From positions 1-26,669 of IMG/VR virus record IMGVR_UViG_3300008120_005951: a DNA stretch of 26,669 nucleotides. One strand, given 5' to 3'. Positions 8,068-15,147 of this stretch are shown piece by piece (position 1 is the stretch's first letter; each line of letters starts with the position of its first letter). Made by a program: the position numbers and the translations under genes. Under the pieces are notes generated by a model. The model worked only from the letters and a program-made list of their open reading frames with translations, was not told the origin of the DNA and did not search any database. The stretch is from a virus.

Positions 8068-9780
8068 TTATCTTAAAGTGTCAAGACTGAATGTAGCCAA
8101 TCCATGTACGTCGATTACACCATAGTAACGGTTGTTAACCATTTTCTTAGCGTATCTCGTCATGATACCCTTAATTGGGGTAAAGTTGAACGGATTGTAC
8201 ATAGTCGGAGTCAACTGTAGAGGTACATACGGTGCGTAGATGTAACCAGCGTCTAACAATGACTTACCTTTGTGACCGATGATTACTTTACCTGCTGGTA
8301 AGTAAGGGTCACGGTAAACTTGGTAACGACCAGCTAATGAACCGATTTTCTCGATACCCATGTTGTATGAATCCTGCTCAGGACCTGCGTTTGAAACGTG
8401 GAAGTACTCCAAGTCGTCAAATACTGCAGAAACTTCAGAAGAAACTACAACCCAGTTAGCTCCACCACGAAGAGTTGTCTTGTGGATTTGAGCAGAGATT
8501 TGGTTGATTTTGGTAATCAAAGTTTGGTTCCAATCCTTCTGAGTGTAACCCATGAAAGGTGTACCACTAACAGCACCATACTTCCACTCGTTGTAATCCC
8601 ACTTAGTTCTCCAAGCGGCACCTTTACGAATGTCACGTAAGATTTCACGGTCGATTTCTGCCGCAACTTGCTCAGACAATAAAGCTGTTAATTCAGCTTC
8701 AGCGTCGATGTTGTGGAATGCAGAAACGTCTTGAGCCAATTCAGGAGACCAGCTAGCTCTTAACTTTCTTTCAGTTACAGAAACTGTTACTGATTGAAGG
8801 TCGAAAGATACTTCACCGATTTCTTCTTCGAATTCAAGAGATTCGTAAGTTCTGTAAGAAACAACGATGTTAGCAAGTGCTAAGTCGTTTGTAAAGTCAG
8901 CAGCACTGAAACCTGTTGTTGCGTCATAAAGTTCGAAATCTACGTTCAAGTAAATTTTACCTTCTTCATCACAGATGTCGTTGAACTTATTTACACCACT
9001 ACCGGCTTTCTGACCGTACTCAACGATACCTTTACCGTATTTCTGAGTTACAACGTTGAAGTTTTTAACGCCATTGTTTGCAGTTGTGTTACCAGTAACA
9101 GTGATTGCTAATGAAGCTAAGAATTCTTCAGTGTCCATCACGTTACCATCAGCACCTACCATTTTACCTTGACCATCTTTAGTGAAACCACTAAGAACAA
9201 CAATCGCACTTGATACTGAACCAGACAAAGCCGCAGTACTTTCAGTTACCGCACCATTGTTGAATGTTACGAACGCGAAAGGTGCTGCTGCTACTGAAGT
9301 AGCCGCTCCTCTTGAGTAATCGAAGATACCTGAAGTTGCAGAATCATCTTCCTCATAGAAACGGTCATACAAACTTTGTGAAGAAGTATAACCAGCTCCT
9401 GGATTACTTTCGGAATTTGGATATCCGAATGGTGCTTGCTTAGTGTCTTGGATTTTAGGTATGAAGTAGAACAATTTACCGATAGGTAAGTTCATTGCTT
9501 GTACTGATACGATGTCGTTAGCTAATAATTTAGAGAAAACACGACGGATGATAGGGAAAACTACGGTCTCGAAAGAACCACTAGCATCAGAAACTGCTGC
9601 TTCGTTGATTAAGTAAGACGCTTGGTTTTCGTACAACTGTGCGATGTTATCTTTTTGATGGCCGTCAAGACCTTCTAGGAATCCTAAATCATCCCATTTT
9701 TTGATGGTATCTTCTTTGATAACACGAAGGTGCTTTAGACCGATGTTACCAACCATACCTGATTCTAATAATGCTCCCAT
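8068..9780 (-). CDS. gp23: Major capsid protein, T4 gp23 type
   Basis: A 570-aa protein of the HK97-fold gp23 family, which builds the hexamers of the head. Diagnostic stretches are FPIIRRVFSKLLANDIVSVQAMN (near 74-97), EQVAAEIDREILRDI (near 375-390), and the C-terminal run RYQVYRDPYLPAGKVIIGHKG to ARYAKKMVNNRYYG. The T4 protein is 521 aa, so this one is slightly longer, with an inserted Thr/Ala/Gly-rich region near 150-240. An I-N-E|A site at residues 58-61 matches the gp21 protease consensus at the position where T4 gp23 loses its N-terminal peptide, giving a predicted mature protein of 510 residues. It is last in the head operon and followed by a strong terminator. Confidence 0.95.
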   Translation of the reverse strand: MGALLESGMVGNIGLKHLRVIKEDTIKKWDDLGFLEGLDGHQKDNIAQLYENQASYLINEAAVSDASGSFETVVFPIIRRVFSKLLANDIVSVQAMNLPIGKLFYFIPKIQDTKQAPFGYPNSESNPGAGYTSSQSLYDRFYEEDDSATSGIFDYSRGAATSVAAAPFAFVTFNNGAVTESTAALSGSVSSAIVVLSGFTKDGQGKMVGADGNVMDTEEFLASLAITVTGNTTANNGVKNFNVVTQKYGKGIVEYGQKAGSGVNKFNDICDEEGKIYLNVDFELYDATTGFSAADFTNDLALANIVVSYRTYESLEFEEEIGEVSFDLQSVTVSVTERKLRASWSPELAQDVSAFHNIDAEAELTALLSEQVAAEIDREILRDIRKGAAWRTKWDYNEWKYGAVSGTPFMGYTQKDWNQTLITKINQISAQIHKTTLRGGANWVVVSSEVSAVFDDLEYFHVSNAGPEQDSYNMGIEKIGSLAGRYQVYRDPYLPAGKVIIGHKGKSLLDAGYIYAPYVPLQLTPTMYNPFNFTPIKGIMTRYAKKMVNNRYYGVIDVHGLATFSLDTLR

Positions 9781-9813
9781 TTTAGTATTTTTTTGGTTTT
9801 TATTTTATGTTTA

Positions 9814-11034
9814 TTATTTTATTTTTGACATCAAATCTTTCATTCTCTTGAACTGCGGGTTCTCGTAAGCTTTTGACTCAGAAAGAACTTCAGTTGAAGA
9901 CGAAGTACTTGGTGCCGAAGTAATCTTATCAACTACTGATTCAGAAATTGGTTTTTTAGTATCTAATTCAGTTTTAATTGTTGAATAAAGATTTTTCGAT
10001 TCTTTCAAGGTTGAGATAGAATCAAATCTCTTTAAGATGTTAAGTTTTTCTTGTTTTGTGGTTGAATGTTCTGTGAACAAACGAGTAGCGTAAGCCAAGT
10101 TTGCGTTAAACACAGCAACTTCGTTAAGCTTTTCTTTGAACAACACAAGAGCTTTCTTGTATTCGGCATTTTGTTTTTTCAAGTTCTCAACTTCTTCGTT
10201 GATTGCTCCTGCTGCGAATACTTTTTTACTCTTAATACCTGCTCTTTCAGCTTCACCTTTGTCACCATGTGCGTTCCACTTAGTTCTTGCGGCTTCACCC
10301 ATTTCTTCTTCGTGAGGTTCGTCAAAAGTTTCTTCAGATACTTCCTCTTCATTTGACTCTTCCCCTTCTTCATCAAGTTCGATTTCGTAAACCACTTCCT
10401 CACCTTCGTTCCAATCTTCTGAAACTTCAGGTGCCGGCTCTACCATAGACTCCTCAACATCACCCATTTCTTCCATAGGTTCGTCAAAAGTTTCTTCCAT
10501 AGTTTCTTCTTCGTGGGTTTCTTCTTCGTCCAACTTAATGATGTACTCATCATCACCATCTTCAAGTTCGATGTGGTTTTCATCCTTCTTAACGATAATA
10601 CCATCTTCAGGACCCATTGCTTTGAAAACTTTTAAAACTTCGTCTTCGTCGGCGTCAGTCATATCAACAGTGTCATCATCTTCCATTCCTTCAGGACCCA
10701 TGTCATCCATTTCTGGACCCATTTCGTCTTCAGAATCTAATGATTCAATGTCTTTAGATAGTTCGTCGTCAGATGATTCCTCATCACCCTCTTCATCGTT
10801 ATCGAGACCACCTTCCTCATCCCCAGCTTCGGCTGGTACATCGTCTTGAGTCTCTTCTTCAGAATCGGGTTGTTCTGCAACAACCTCTTCCTCTTCTTCC
10901 AATGATTCTTTTAGCAAATCTGTTAGTTCTTGTTTCATGGTAGAAGCAAGTATACCCTTTGCGTTTGCTTTTACTGCCTCTTCAAGAGTCTGTACTTGAA
11001 GTAATGCTTGTTCTAAAATTGATTTTTCGCTCAT
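9814..11034 (-). CDS. gp22: Prohead core (scaffold) protein, T4 gp22-like
   Basis: A 406-aa, extremely acidic protein placed between prohead protease and major capsid protein, as gp22 is in T4. Residues 1-60 are helical (EQALLQVQTLEEAVKANAKG). Residues 45-245 are almost entirely Asp/Glu/Met/Ser. Residues 275-350 form a long helix (NLKKQNAEYKKALVLFKEKL, then NILKRFDSISTLKES). The acidic part contains two copies of EETFDEPxEE. The C-terminus ends MKDLMSKIK, nearly the same as the motif near the C-terminus of the adjacent protease. By family the protein forms the internal core around which the capsid shell assembles and is then degraded. Assignment rests on position and composition. Confidence 0.8.
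   Translation of the reverse strand: MSEKSILEQALLQVQTLEEAVKANAKGILASTMKQELTDLLKESLEEEEEVVAEQPDSEEETQDDVPAEAGDEEGGLDNDEEGDEESSDDELSKDIESLDSEDEMGPEMDDMGPEGMEDDDTVDMTDADEDEVLKVFKAMGPEDGIIVKKDENHIELEDGDDEYIIKLDEEETHEEETMEETFDEPMEEMGDVEESMVEPAPEVSEDWNEGEEVVYEIELDEEGEESNEEEVSEETFDEPHEEEMGEAARTKWNAHGDKGEAERAGIKSKKVFAAGAINEEVENLKKQNAEYKKALVLFKEKLNEVAVFNANLAYATRLFTEHSTTKQEKLNILKRFDSISTLKESKNLYSTIKTELDTKKPISESVVDKITSAPSTSSSTEVLSESKAYENPQFKRMKDLMSKIK
10296..10335. repeat. Direct repeat copy 1 within gp22-like gene
   Basis: CACCCATTTCTTC (10296-10308) and the 20-base core at 10316-10335 recur at 10461-10497. Each copy encodes an EETFDEPxEE-MG segment, an internal duplication in the acidic region. Confidence 0.6.
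10461..10497. repeat. Direct repeat copy 2 within gp22-like gene
   Basis: Second copy of the unit at 10296-10335: the 13-base start (10461-10473) and 20-base core (10478-10497) are identical, with three fewer bases between them. Confidence 0.6.
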
Positions 11035-11052
11035 TTGGAAATTTTATTTAAC

Positions 11053-11060
11053 TATAAATA
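11053..11060 (-). promoter_or_regulatory. TATTTATA motif, candidate late promoter of gp22/gp23
   Basis: TATAAATA on the plus strand, TATTTATA in the sense of the gp22-like gene, 18 bases before its ATG. The 33-base gp22-gp23 gap has no copy, so it may serve both genes. Confidence 0.5.
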
Positions 11061-11114
11061 TTATGATTATGTAAAAAAGTACTTTTTACGATATTGAAAC
11101 CTAAAATAAATTGT

Positions 11115-11798
11115 TTATTTAGATAAAAATCTATCCAATTTTGACATTAGATTTTTCATTTTATCAATTGATTCTGGTCTTTCCTCAATAGATTCCGCAT
11201 AGTTATCTCTCTCACCTAAATCCTTAAAAACGTATGCCCCGGGAGTTGATGGGGACGATACTAAATCAAAACATACCAATTCAAAATCTTCTTGTACGAT
11301 GTTTTGACCTTTTACATTTTTTAATGAACCAACACCTCTTGATGATATACCTAATGTTGCTCCATTCATTAATAACATTGCGGCTTGGTCTCCTTTGGTA
11401 CTAACTATACCCATCTTCTTCCAACCTGGAGAAGTAAATAATTTTATCTTACCCATTAACATTTTACCATCCCACCACGTTTCCATAATAGAATGTGATA
11501 CCCTATCAAGGTCAATAAGTGAAGATGAGGGGTGATTTAATTCATTTAAGGCACCACCTTTCTTTATAAGTGTTTGATATTTTTCGTTTTCTCTTTTAAG
11601 TAACATTTCAGGATAAATCCTTCCGTTCTTATTTGGAGTATCGAATTTTTGTAAAACGGCATAGAGAATAATATCCTGAGAAAAGTCTGTATCTTTCATC
11701 TCGGATATTATTCTTTGATTTTCTTGTGGAGATATATGACCCGCGTCGTATTCGATTAAAATACCCTTGCCGGTCTCGTTAGGTCCAAGTATCTTCAT
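11115..11798 (-). CDS. gp21: Prohead protease, T4 gp21 type
   Basis: A 227-aa serine protease of the herpesvirus-protease-like gp21 family, which matures the prohead by cutting scaffold and capsid proteins. Visible catalytic elements are His89 in ELNHP, the nucleophile region GISSRGVG (Ser152/Ser153) and the FELVCFDLVSSPS strand with Asp178. The NGRIYP sequence (58-63) is a familiar landmark of the family. The length is close to T4 gp21 (212 aa). The C-terminal tail (214-222, MKNLMSKLD) closely resembles the end of the neighbouring gp22-like protein. A TATTTATA motif lies 13 bases upstream of the start. Confidence 0.92.
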   Translation of the reverse strand: MKILGPNETGKGILIEYDAGHISPQENQRIISEMKDTDFSQDIILYAVLQKFDTPNKNGRIYPEMLLKRENEKYQTLIKKGGALNELNHPSSSLIDLDRVSHSIMETWWDGKMLMGKIKLFTSPGWKKMGIVSTKGDQAAMLLMNGATLGISSRGVGSLKNVKGQNIVQEDFELVCFDLVSSPSTPGAYVFKDLGERDNYAESIEERPESIDKMKNLMSKLDRFLSK

Positions 11799-11811
11799 TT
11801 ATCTTTTTATA

Positions 11812-11819
11812 TATAAATA
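11812..11819 (-). promoter_or_regulatory. TATTTATA motif, candidate late promoter of gp21
   Basis: TATAAATA on the plus strand, TATTTATA in the sense of the protease gene, 13 bases before its ATG. Confidence 0.5.
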
Positions 11820-11832
11820 CCCCAATAACAGA

Positions 11833-12258
11833 TTAATTCTTTGTTTTATAAAAATTAAACAAAGTTTCATCAGTTAAAACGGTATCTATAATATTTTCAG
11901 ATATGTCGGATACTATTTGTTTTATCTCTTTTGATTTAACGTCAAAATATTTCTCAACGTATAATGTTATCTCTAAATCCATAAATGACCTTTTATTTGT
12001 TTTAACCCCGCTAGTTTTGATGTCGAGGTCAACGATAGATTGTGGTTTAAAATACTCACATCTTAGGTCGTAAATTTTATTTTTGATTTGTCTTCTTGTT
12101 TTCGAAATTAGTTTATCGAAATCACAATCGTCCTGATTTGGTTGAGTCCAAGAATTTAATTGGATGTAGATAGTTTTTAGGTTTTTGTAATCAACGGTGC
12201 CATAACCTATCTTTACGTTATTGTGGACACCAATTGTAATAAACTTGCCCTTTTTCAT
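11833..12258 (-). CDS. Uncharacterised protein in head cluster
   Basis: A 141-aa protein of unknown family, with mixed strands and helices: KGKFITIGVHNNVKIGYGTV at the start, then NLKTIYIQLNSW, a Lys/Arg-rich middle, and a C-terminal half EITLYVEKYFDVKSKEIKQI. No motif, signal peptide or membrane segment is visible. It is transcribed towards the protease gene 34 bases away and away from the bS21 gene, with 99 bases between the two divergent starts. Head-assembly involvement is plausible from position only. Confidence 0.65.
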   Translation of the reverse strand: MKKGKFITIGVHNNVKIGYGTVDYKNLKTIYIQLNSWTQPNQDDCDFDKLISKTRRQIKNKIYDLRCEYFKPQSIVDLDIKTSGVKTNKRSFMDLEITLYVEKYFDVKSKEIKQIVSDISENIIDTVLTDETLFNFYKTKN

Positions 12259-12357
12259 TAATATTATTCATACTTAGTATTTTTATGGTGTATTTAAAAT
12301 ATACAGAATAAACTTAAAAAATCCAAATATTTAAATTATATTTTTAAAAAGACACTT

Positions 12358-12549
12358 ATGATTATCGTAGACGTTACAAAAGAAAGAAACCTTGAAATCG
12401 CACTAAAGAAGTACAAAAACAAGGTTTATAAAACAAAACAGACTGAACAATTAAGGGAAAGACAAGAATTTGTGAAACCCTCAGTCTTAAAAAGAGAACA
12501 AAAGTTAAAAGCTATCTACAAAGAGAAGCTAAACGGACCACAAGATTAA
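12358..12549 (+). CDS. rpsU: Phage-encoded ribosomal protein bS21
   Basis: A 63-aa protein with the whole pattern of bacterial bS21: MIIVDVTKERNLEIALKKYK, then KTKQTEQLRERQEFVKPSV and KREQKLKAIYKEK. It matches the short Bacteroidota form better than the proteobacterial one (YKxK end, KPSV). bS21 sits on the 30S platform beside the 3' end of 16S rRNA; in Bacteroidota it helps to hide the anti-Shine-Dalgarno sequence. Tyr54 is kept, the residue I recall as contacting that RNA tail. The gene lies alone on the plus strand inside the minus-strand head cluster; its stop codon TAA shares bases with the stop of the facing gene (TTAA, 12546-12549). No Shine-Dalgarno sequence is seen upstream. Confidence 0.9.
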   Translation: MIIVDVTKERNLEIALKKYKNKVYKTKQTEQLRERQEFVKPSVLKREQKLKAIYKEKLNGPQD

Positions 12550-13283
12550 TCTAAACTTTTACTAAGTTCAATCAATCTGTAGTAATTGAATTTACTCACT
12601 GTAGATTCGTTTACTTCTTTTTTTGCTTCTTTAAGTTTGTCAATTAACGTTGAATCGGATTCTCCTGATATTAAAGTATCAAACTTTTGAGTCATCGATT
12701 CTTTCAACGTATTCATTTCTACAGATAACTCCCCATCCTTCATCGAAACAATTTTCTTAAATGTTTCTTTTTGTTCTTCATTCATGAAGTCAGTAAACTT
12801 AGTGTTGAAATTGTTTACTAAAACTGCATTTAATAATGATTGGTTATCCGTATGTGGAGCAACATCTTCTACCTGAATTTGTTTCGAGGTCGTAAGGTGT
12901 TTAATTAATCTTTCTTTAGATACAACCTTCTTTTCTACATTCAATAGTGTTGTTTCCTCAGACAATACATCTAAACACTCATATACCTCGTTTTTATTAG
13001 GTGCAACTTCTTTTAACGATTCGGTTAATGTTGAGATACCTTCATTAACAAGTTTTGATTTTTGAATTAAAAGAGTTTCGATTTGTTCCACAAACAATTT
13101 AGCGGTCTCAATACTTGGGATATGTTTATTTTCAACATCCTCATAAAACAAATACATCTCAATCAAATTCTTATTTGATTTAACTTGTTTTAATAATTCC
13201 TTGACATCTGATTTTTTATCAGAGGTGTATGATTCTGTTAGTTTTACTAACAACTTTGTTTTTACATCACCAAAATTTGACAT
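12546..13283 (-). CDS. Uncharacterised helical protein after portal gene
   Basis: A 245-aa, Lys/Glu-rich, almost wholly helical protein without recognisable domains; it opens with SNFGDVKTKLLVKLTESY and ends KFNYYRLIELSKSLD. It begins one base after the portal stop, so it is co-transcribed with gp20. In T4 the genes between 20 and 21 encode small prohead core proteins (gp67, gp68). This gene occupies the equivalent place and has the composition expected of a core protein, but no sequence match can be claimed. Its 3' end meets the bS21 gene with a 4-base overlap. Confidence 0.65.
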   Translation of the reverse strand: MSNFGDVKTKLLVKLTESYTSDKKSDVKELLKQVKSNKNLIEMYLFYEDVENKHIPSIETAKLFVEQIETLLIQKSKLVNEGISTLTESLKEVAPNKNEVYECLDVLSEETTLLNVEKKVVSKERLIKHLTTSKQIQVEDVAPHTDNQSLLNAVLVNNFNTKFTDFMNEEQKETFKKIVSMKDGELSVEMNTLKESMTQKFDTLISGESDSTLIDKLKEAKKEVNESTVSKFNYYRLIELSKSLD

Positions 13284-13284
13284 T

Positions 13285-15090
13285 TTATTGTTCGTTTAGT
13301 ATATCTTTTAATTTATTTTCTATTTCATAAATATTCTGTTGGGCTTTATTGACATCAAAAAGGTCATTTAAATTATCGCCCTCACCCAACATACTTAAAA
13401 TATTACGACGTTTTGTGGATTCACTTAACGGTGCGGCGGGTTCCGCTGCTGCCGGTTCTGCGGCTCCTCCACCCATTTCGGCTCCTCCACCCATTTCACC
13501 ACCTGCCGGTGCTTCTCCACCTTCTTGTCTTTCTTCCTCAGGTACACCGTATTTCGCGTCAACATCATCAAATACACCAGAACGTTTAATTACGTTTTGA
13601 GTGTTTGTTAATTCAAATCCCATTGCTCTCTCGATACGTTGTTGTTGTAGGTCAAGTAATACCTCACTATCACTCATACCAAGAATGTTCTTCTTAGCCC
13701 ATGTATGTGACACAGGTAAGATACCTACTTGAGATTGGTCTGAGGTTGCGTTTTTATAAAGTTCAATTTTTTCTTTCCACTGTTCAATCTTTAATAAGTC
13801 GGATTGTGCGGACGGATTGGTTAATGAAAGTGAGAAATTATCTAACTCATCTTCCATACCAAGAAGATACAAGTGAACAAGAGCGATTTTATTCAACTCT
13901 TGAATTAATGATTTTTGAATTCTATTAATGGTTCTTGCGAAACGAATATCCATTAATGCTAATTGCTTACCGTCACCCACAACTTCTTCAAATCCCAAAA
14001 ATGCTTTTGGAATACGAAGTGCAGCTAGCATCTTCTTTTGAATATATTCTATATCGGCAATCTCACCTAAATTCTGAGCTCCCGCCAATGTTTCAATTGG
14101 ATTTGTTTGTGCCGGGTCACGAATAGGAATGAAATAATCTTGGTCTACTGCCATTTGATTATATCTCATATCTACTTGACCATTTCTTGGGTCAACTACT
14201 TGGTCTCTTTTAAATTTATTGGCAACACGTTGTACGTAAGCTTCAATGTCCTTATCGTCCATGTTACCAACAAATACTTTGAATACACGTCTTTCAGGTG
14301 CTCTTGTCGTTCTATAAATCAACATCGCATCCTCCGCAAGAAGTAATTGTTTCCAAATTCTTCTAATCTTATCCAACATGGAAGTACCATACGGAAGCTT
14401 TCTATCGTCACCCAATAATCTAAAATGTGCAATTTCCCATGCTTGGAATTCCAATTCTTTATTCTTCCATTGGAATCTTAATTCTCTTGTAGGTGCTTTA
14501 ATATCTCTTTGATGTGGAGTTTTTGATTCTCTACCTTCAATTCTTTCAATCTCAATATTAGGTAATTGTTGACATCCAATTATACCTCTTTCGGGGTCAA
14601 TTTTTAAATAAACAAAATCATCCCCGTATTTACAAACCCCTCTTGCCCACATCTGTAGATTCGTATTCAAATCTAAACGATTGATGAACAAATCTTCTAA
14701 AATACTTTTAATTCTTGTTGATTCTGAAAATATGGTTAAAATATCGCCCTTTTCAGAAAGTGTCGTAGATTCTTCAGCGTAGATGTCAAGTGCTGCCGAA
14801 ATTTCTGGAGTAAACTCCATGGATTCATAATCATAATATGCTGCTAATCTATTTGGTTCGTAGTAAACAGATTGATTATAAAGGGATTGTTCAAGTTTTG
14901 TCCACTTATCTGCAATGTACTGACTTTGTTGCGCTTGTAACATTGCTTTTTCATAATCTTCTCTACTACTTGTTTTTAGTATTTCGTCTTTAGAAAAATT
15001 AAAAGATGGGACCTCCTCAGATTTTACTGCTCCGGGATACCCAAACATCTTGGTTAATCTCTGAAATACTGTTAAATTATTATCTGCCAT
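13285..15090 (-). CDS. gp20: Portal protein, T4 gp20 type
   Basis: A 601-aa portal (head-tail connector) protein, forming the dodecameric ring through which DNA is packed. Diagnostic stretches are LDIYAEESTT (near 102), RRVFKVFVGNMDDKDIEAYV (near 268-288), MRYNQMAVDQDYFIPIR (near 310-325), the GAQNLGEIADIEYIQKKM helix and PKAFLGFEE. T4 gp20 is 524 aa; the extra length is mostly a Gly/Ala/Pro/Glu-rich tail (about 523-554) and a final helix (555-601). That low-complexity tail is more GC-rich than its surroundings. Two TATTTATA motifs lie upstream, one only three bases from the ATG. Confidence 0.95.
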   Translation of the reverse strand: MADNNLTVFQRLTKMFGYPGAVKSEEVPSFNFSKDEILKTSSREDYEKAMLQAQQSQYIADKWTKLEQSLYNQSVYYEPNRLAAYYDYESMEFTPEISAALDIYAEESTTLSEKGDILTIFSESTRIKSILEDLFINRLDLNTNLQMWARGVCKYGDDFVYLKIDPERGIIGCQQLPNIEIERIEGRESKTPHQRDIKAPTRELRFQWKNKELEFQAWEIAHFRLLGDDRKLPYGTSMLDKIRRIWKQLLLAEDAMLIYRTTRAPERRVFKVFVGNMDDKDIEAYVQRVANKFKRDQVVDPRNGQVDMRYNQMAVDQDYFIPIRDPAQTNPIETLAGAQNLGEIADIEYIQKKMLAALRIPKAFLGFEEVVGDGKQLALMDIRFARTINRIQKSLIQELNKIALVHLYLLGMEDELDNFSLSLTNPSAQSDLLKIEQWKEKIELYKNATSDQSQVGILPVSHTWAKKNILGMSDSEVLLDLQQQRIERAMGFELTNTQNVIKRSGVFDDVDAKYGVPEEERQEGGEAPAGGEMGGGAEMGGGAAEPAAAEPAAPLSESTKRRNILSMLGEGDNLNDLFDVNKAQQNIYEIENKLKDILNEQ

Positions 15091-15093
15091 GTA

Positions 15094-15101
15094 TATAAAT
15101 A
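15094..15101 (-). promoter_or_regulatory. TATTTATA motif, candidate late promoter of gp20 (near copy)
   Basis: TATAAATA on the plus strand, three bases from the portal ATG (15090). If it is a -10-type box, the portal mRNA would be leaderless. Confidence 0.45.
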
Positions 15102-15114
15102 GTTTTCTTTAGAA

Positions 15115-15122
15115 TATAAATA
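15115..15122 (-). promoter_or_regulatory. TATTTATA motif, candidate late promoter of gp20 (distal copy)
   Basis: Second copy before the portal gene, 24 bases from the ATG, in the 57-base gap after the terminase stop. Confidence 0.45.
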
Positions 15123-15147
15123 ATTTTATCCTTTTAATAAAGTCGTA

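Noticed and set aside
10538-10849. Serine-rich 103-aa plus-strand open frame
   Set aside because: It is the antisense shadow of the Asp/Glu-rich gp22-like gene, since GAA/GAT codons read as TTC/ATC/TCN on the other strand; no start context or motif supports it.
12259-12357. Promoter in the divergent gap before bS21
   Set aside because: TATATTTT at 12337-12344 is near the host consensus, but no -33 box is found and the last base is wrong; too weak to list.
13349-13600. Plus-strand open frame rich in Pro, Ala and Ser opposite the portal tail
   Set aside because: It mirrors the Gly/Ala-rich low-complexity tail of the portal gene and has no independent support.
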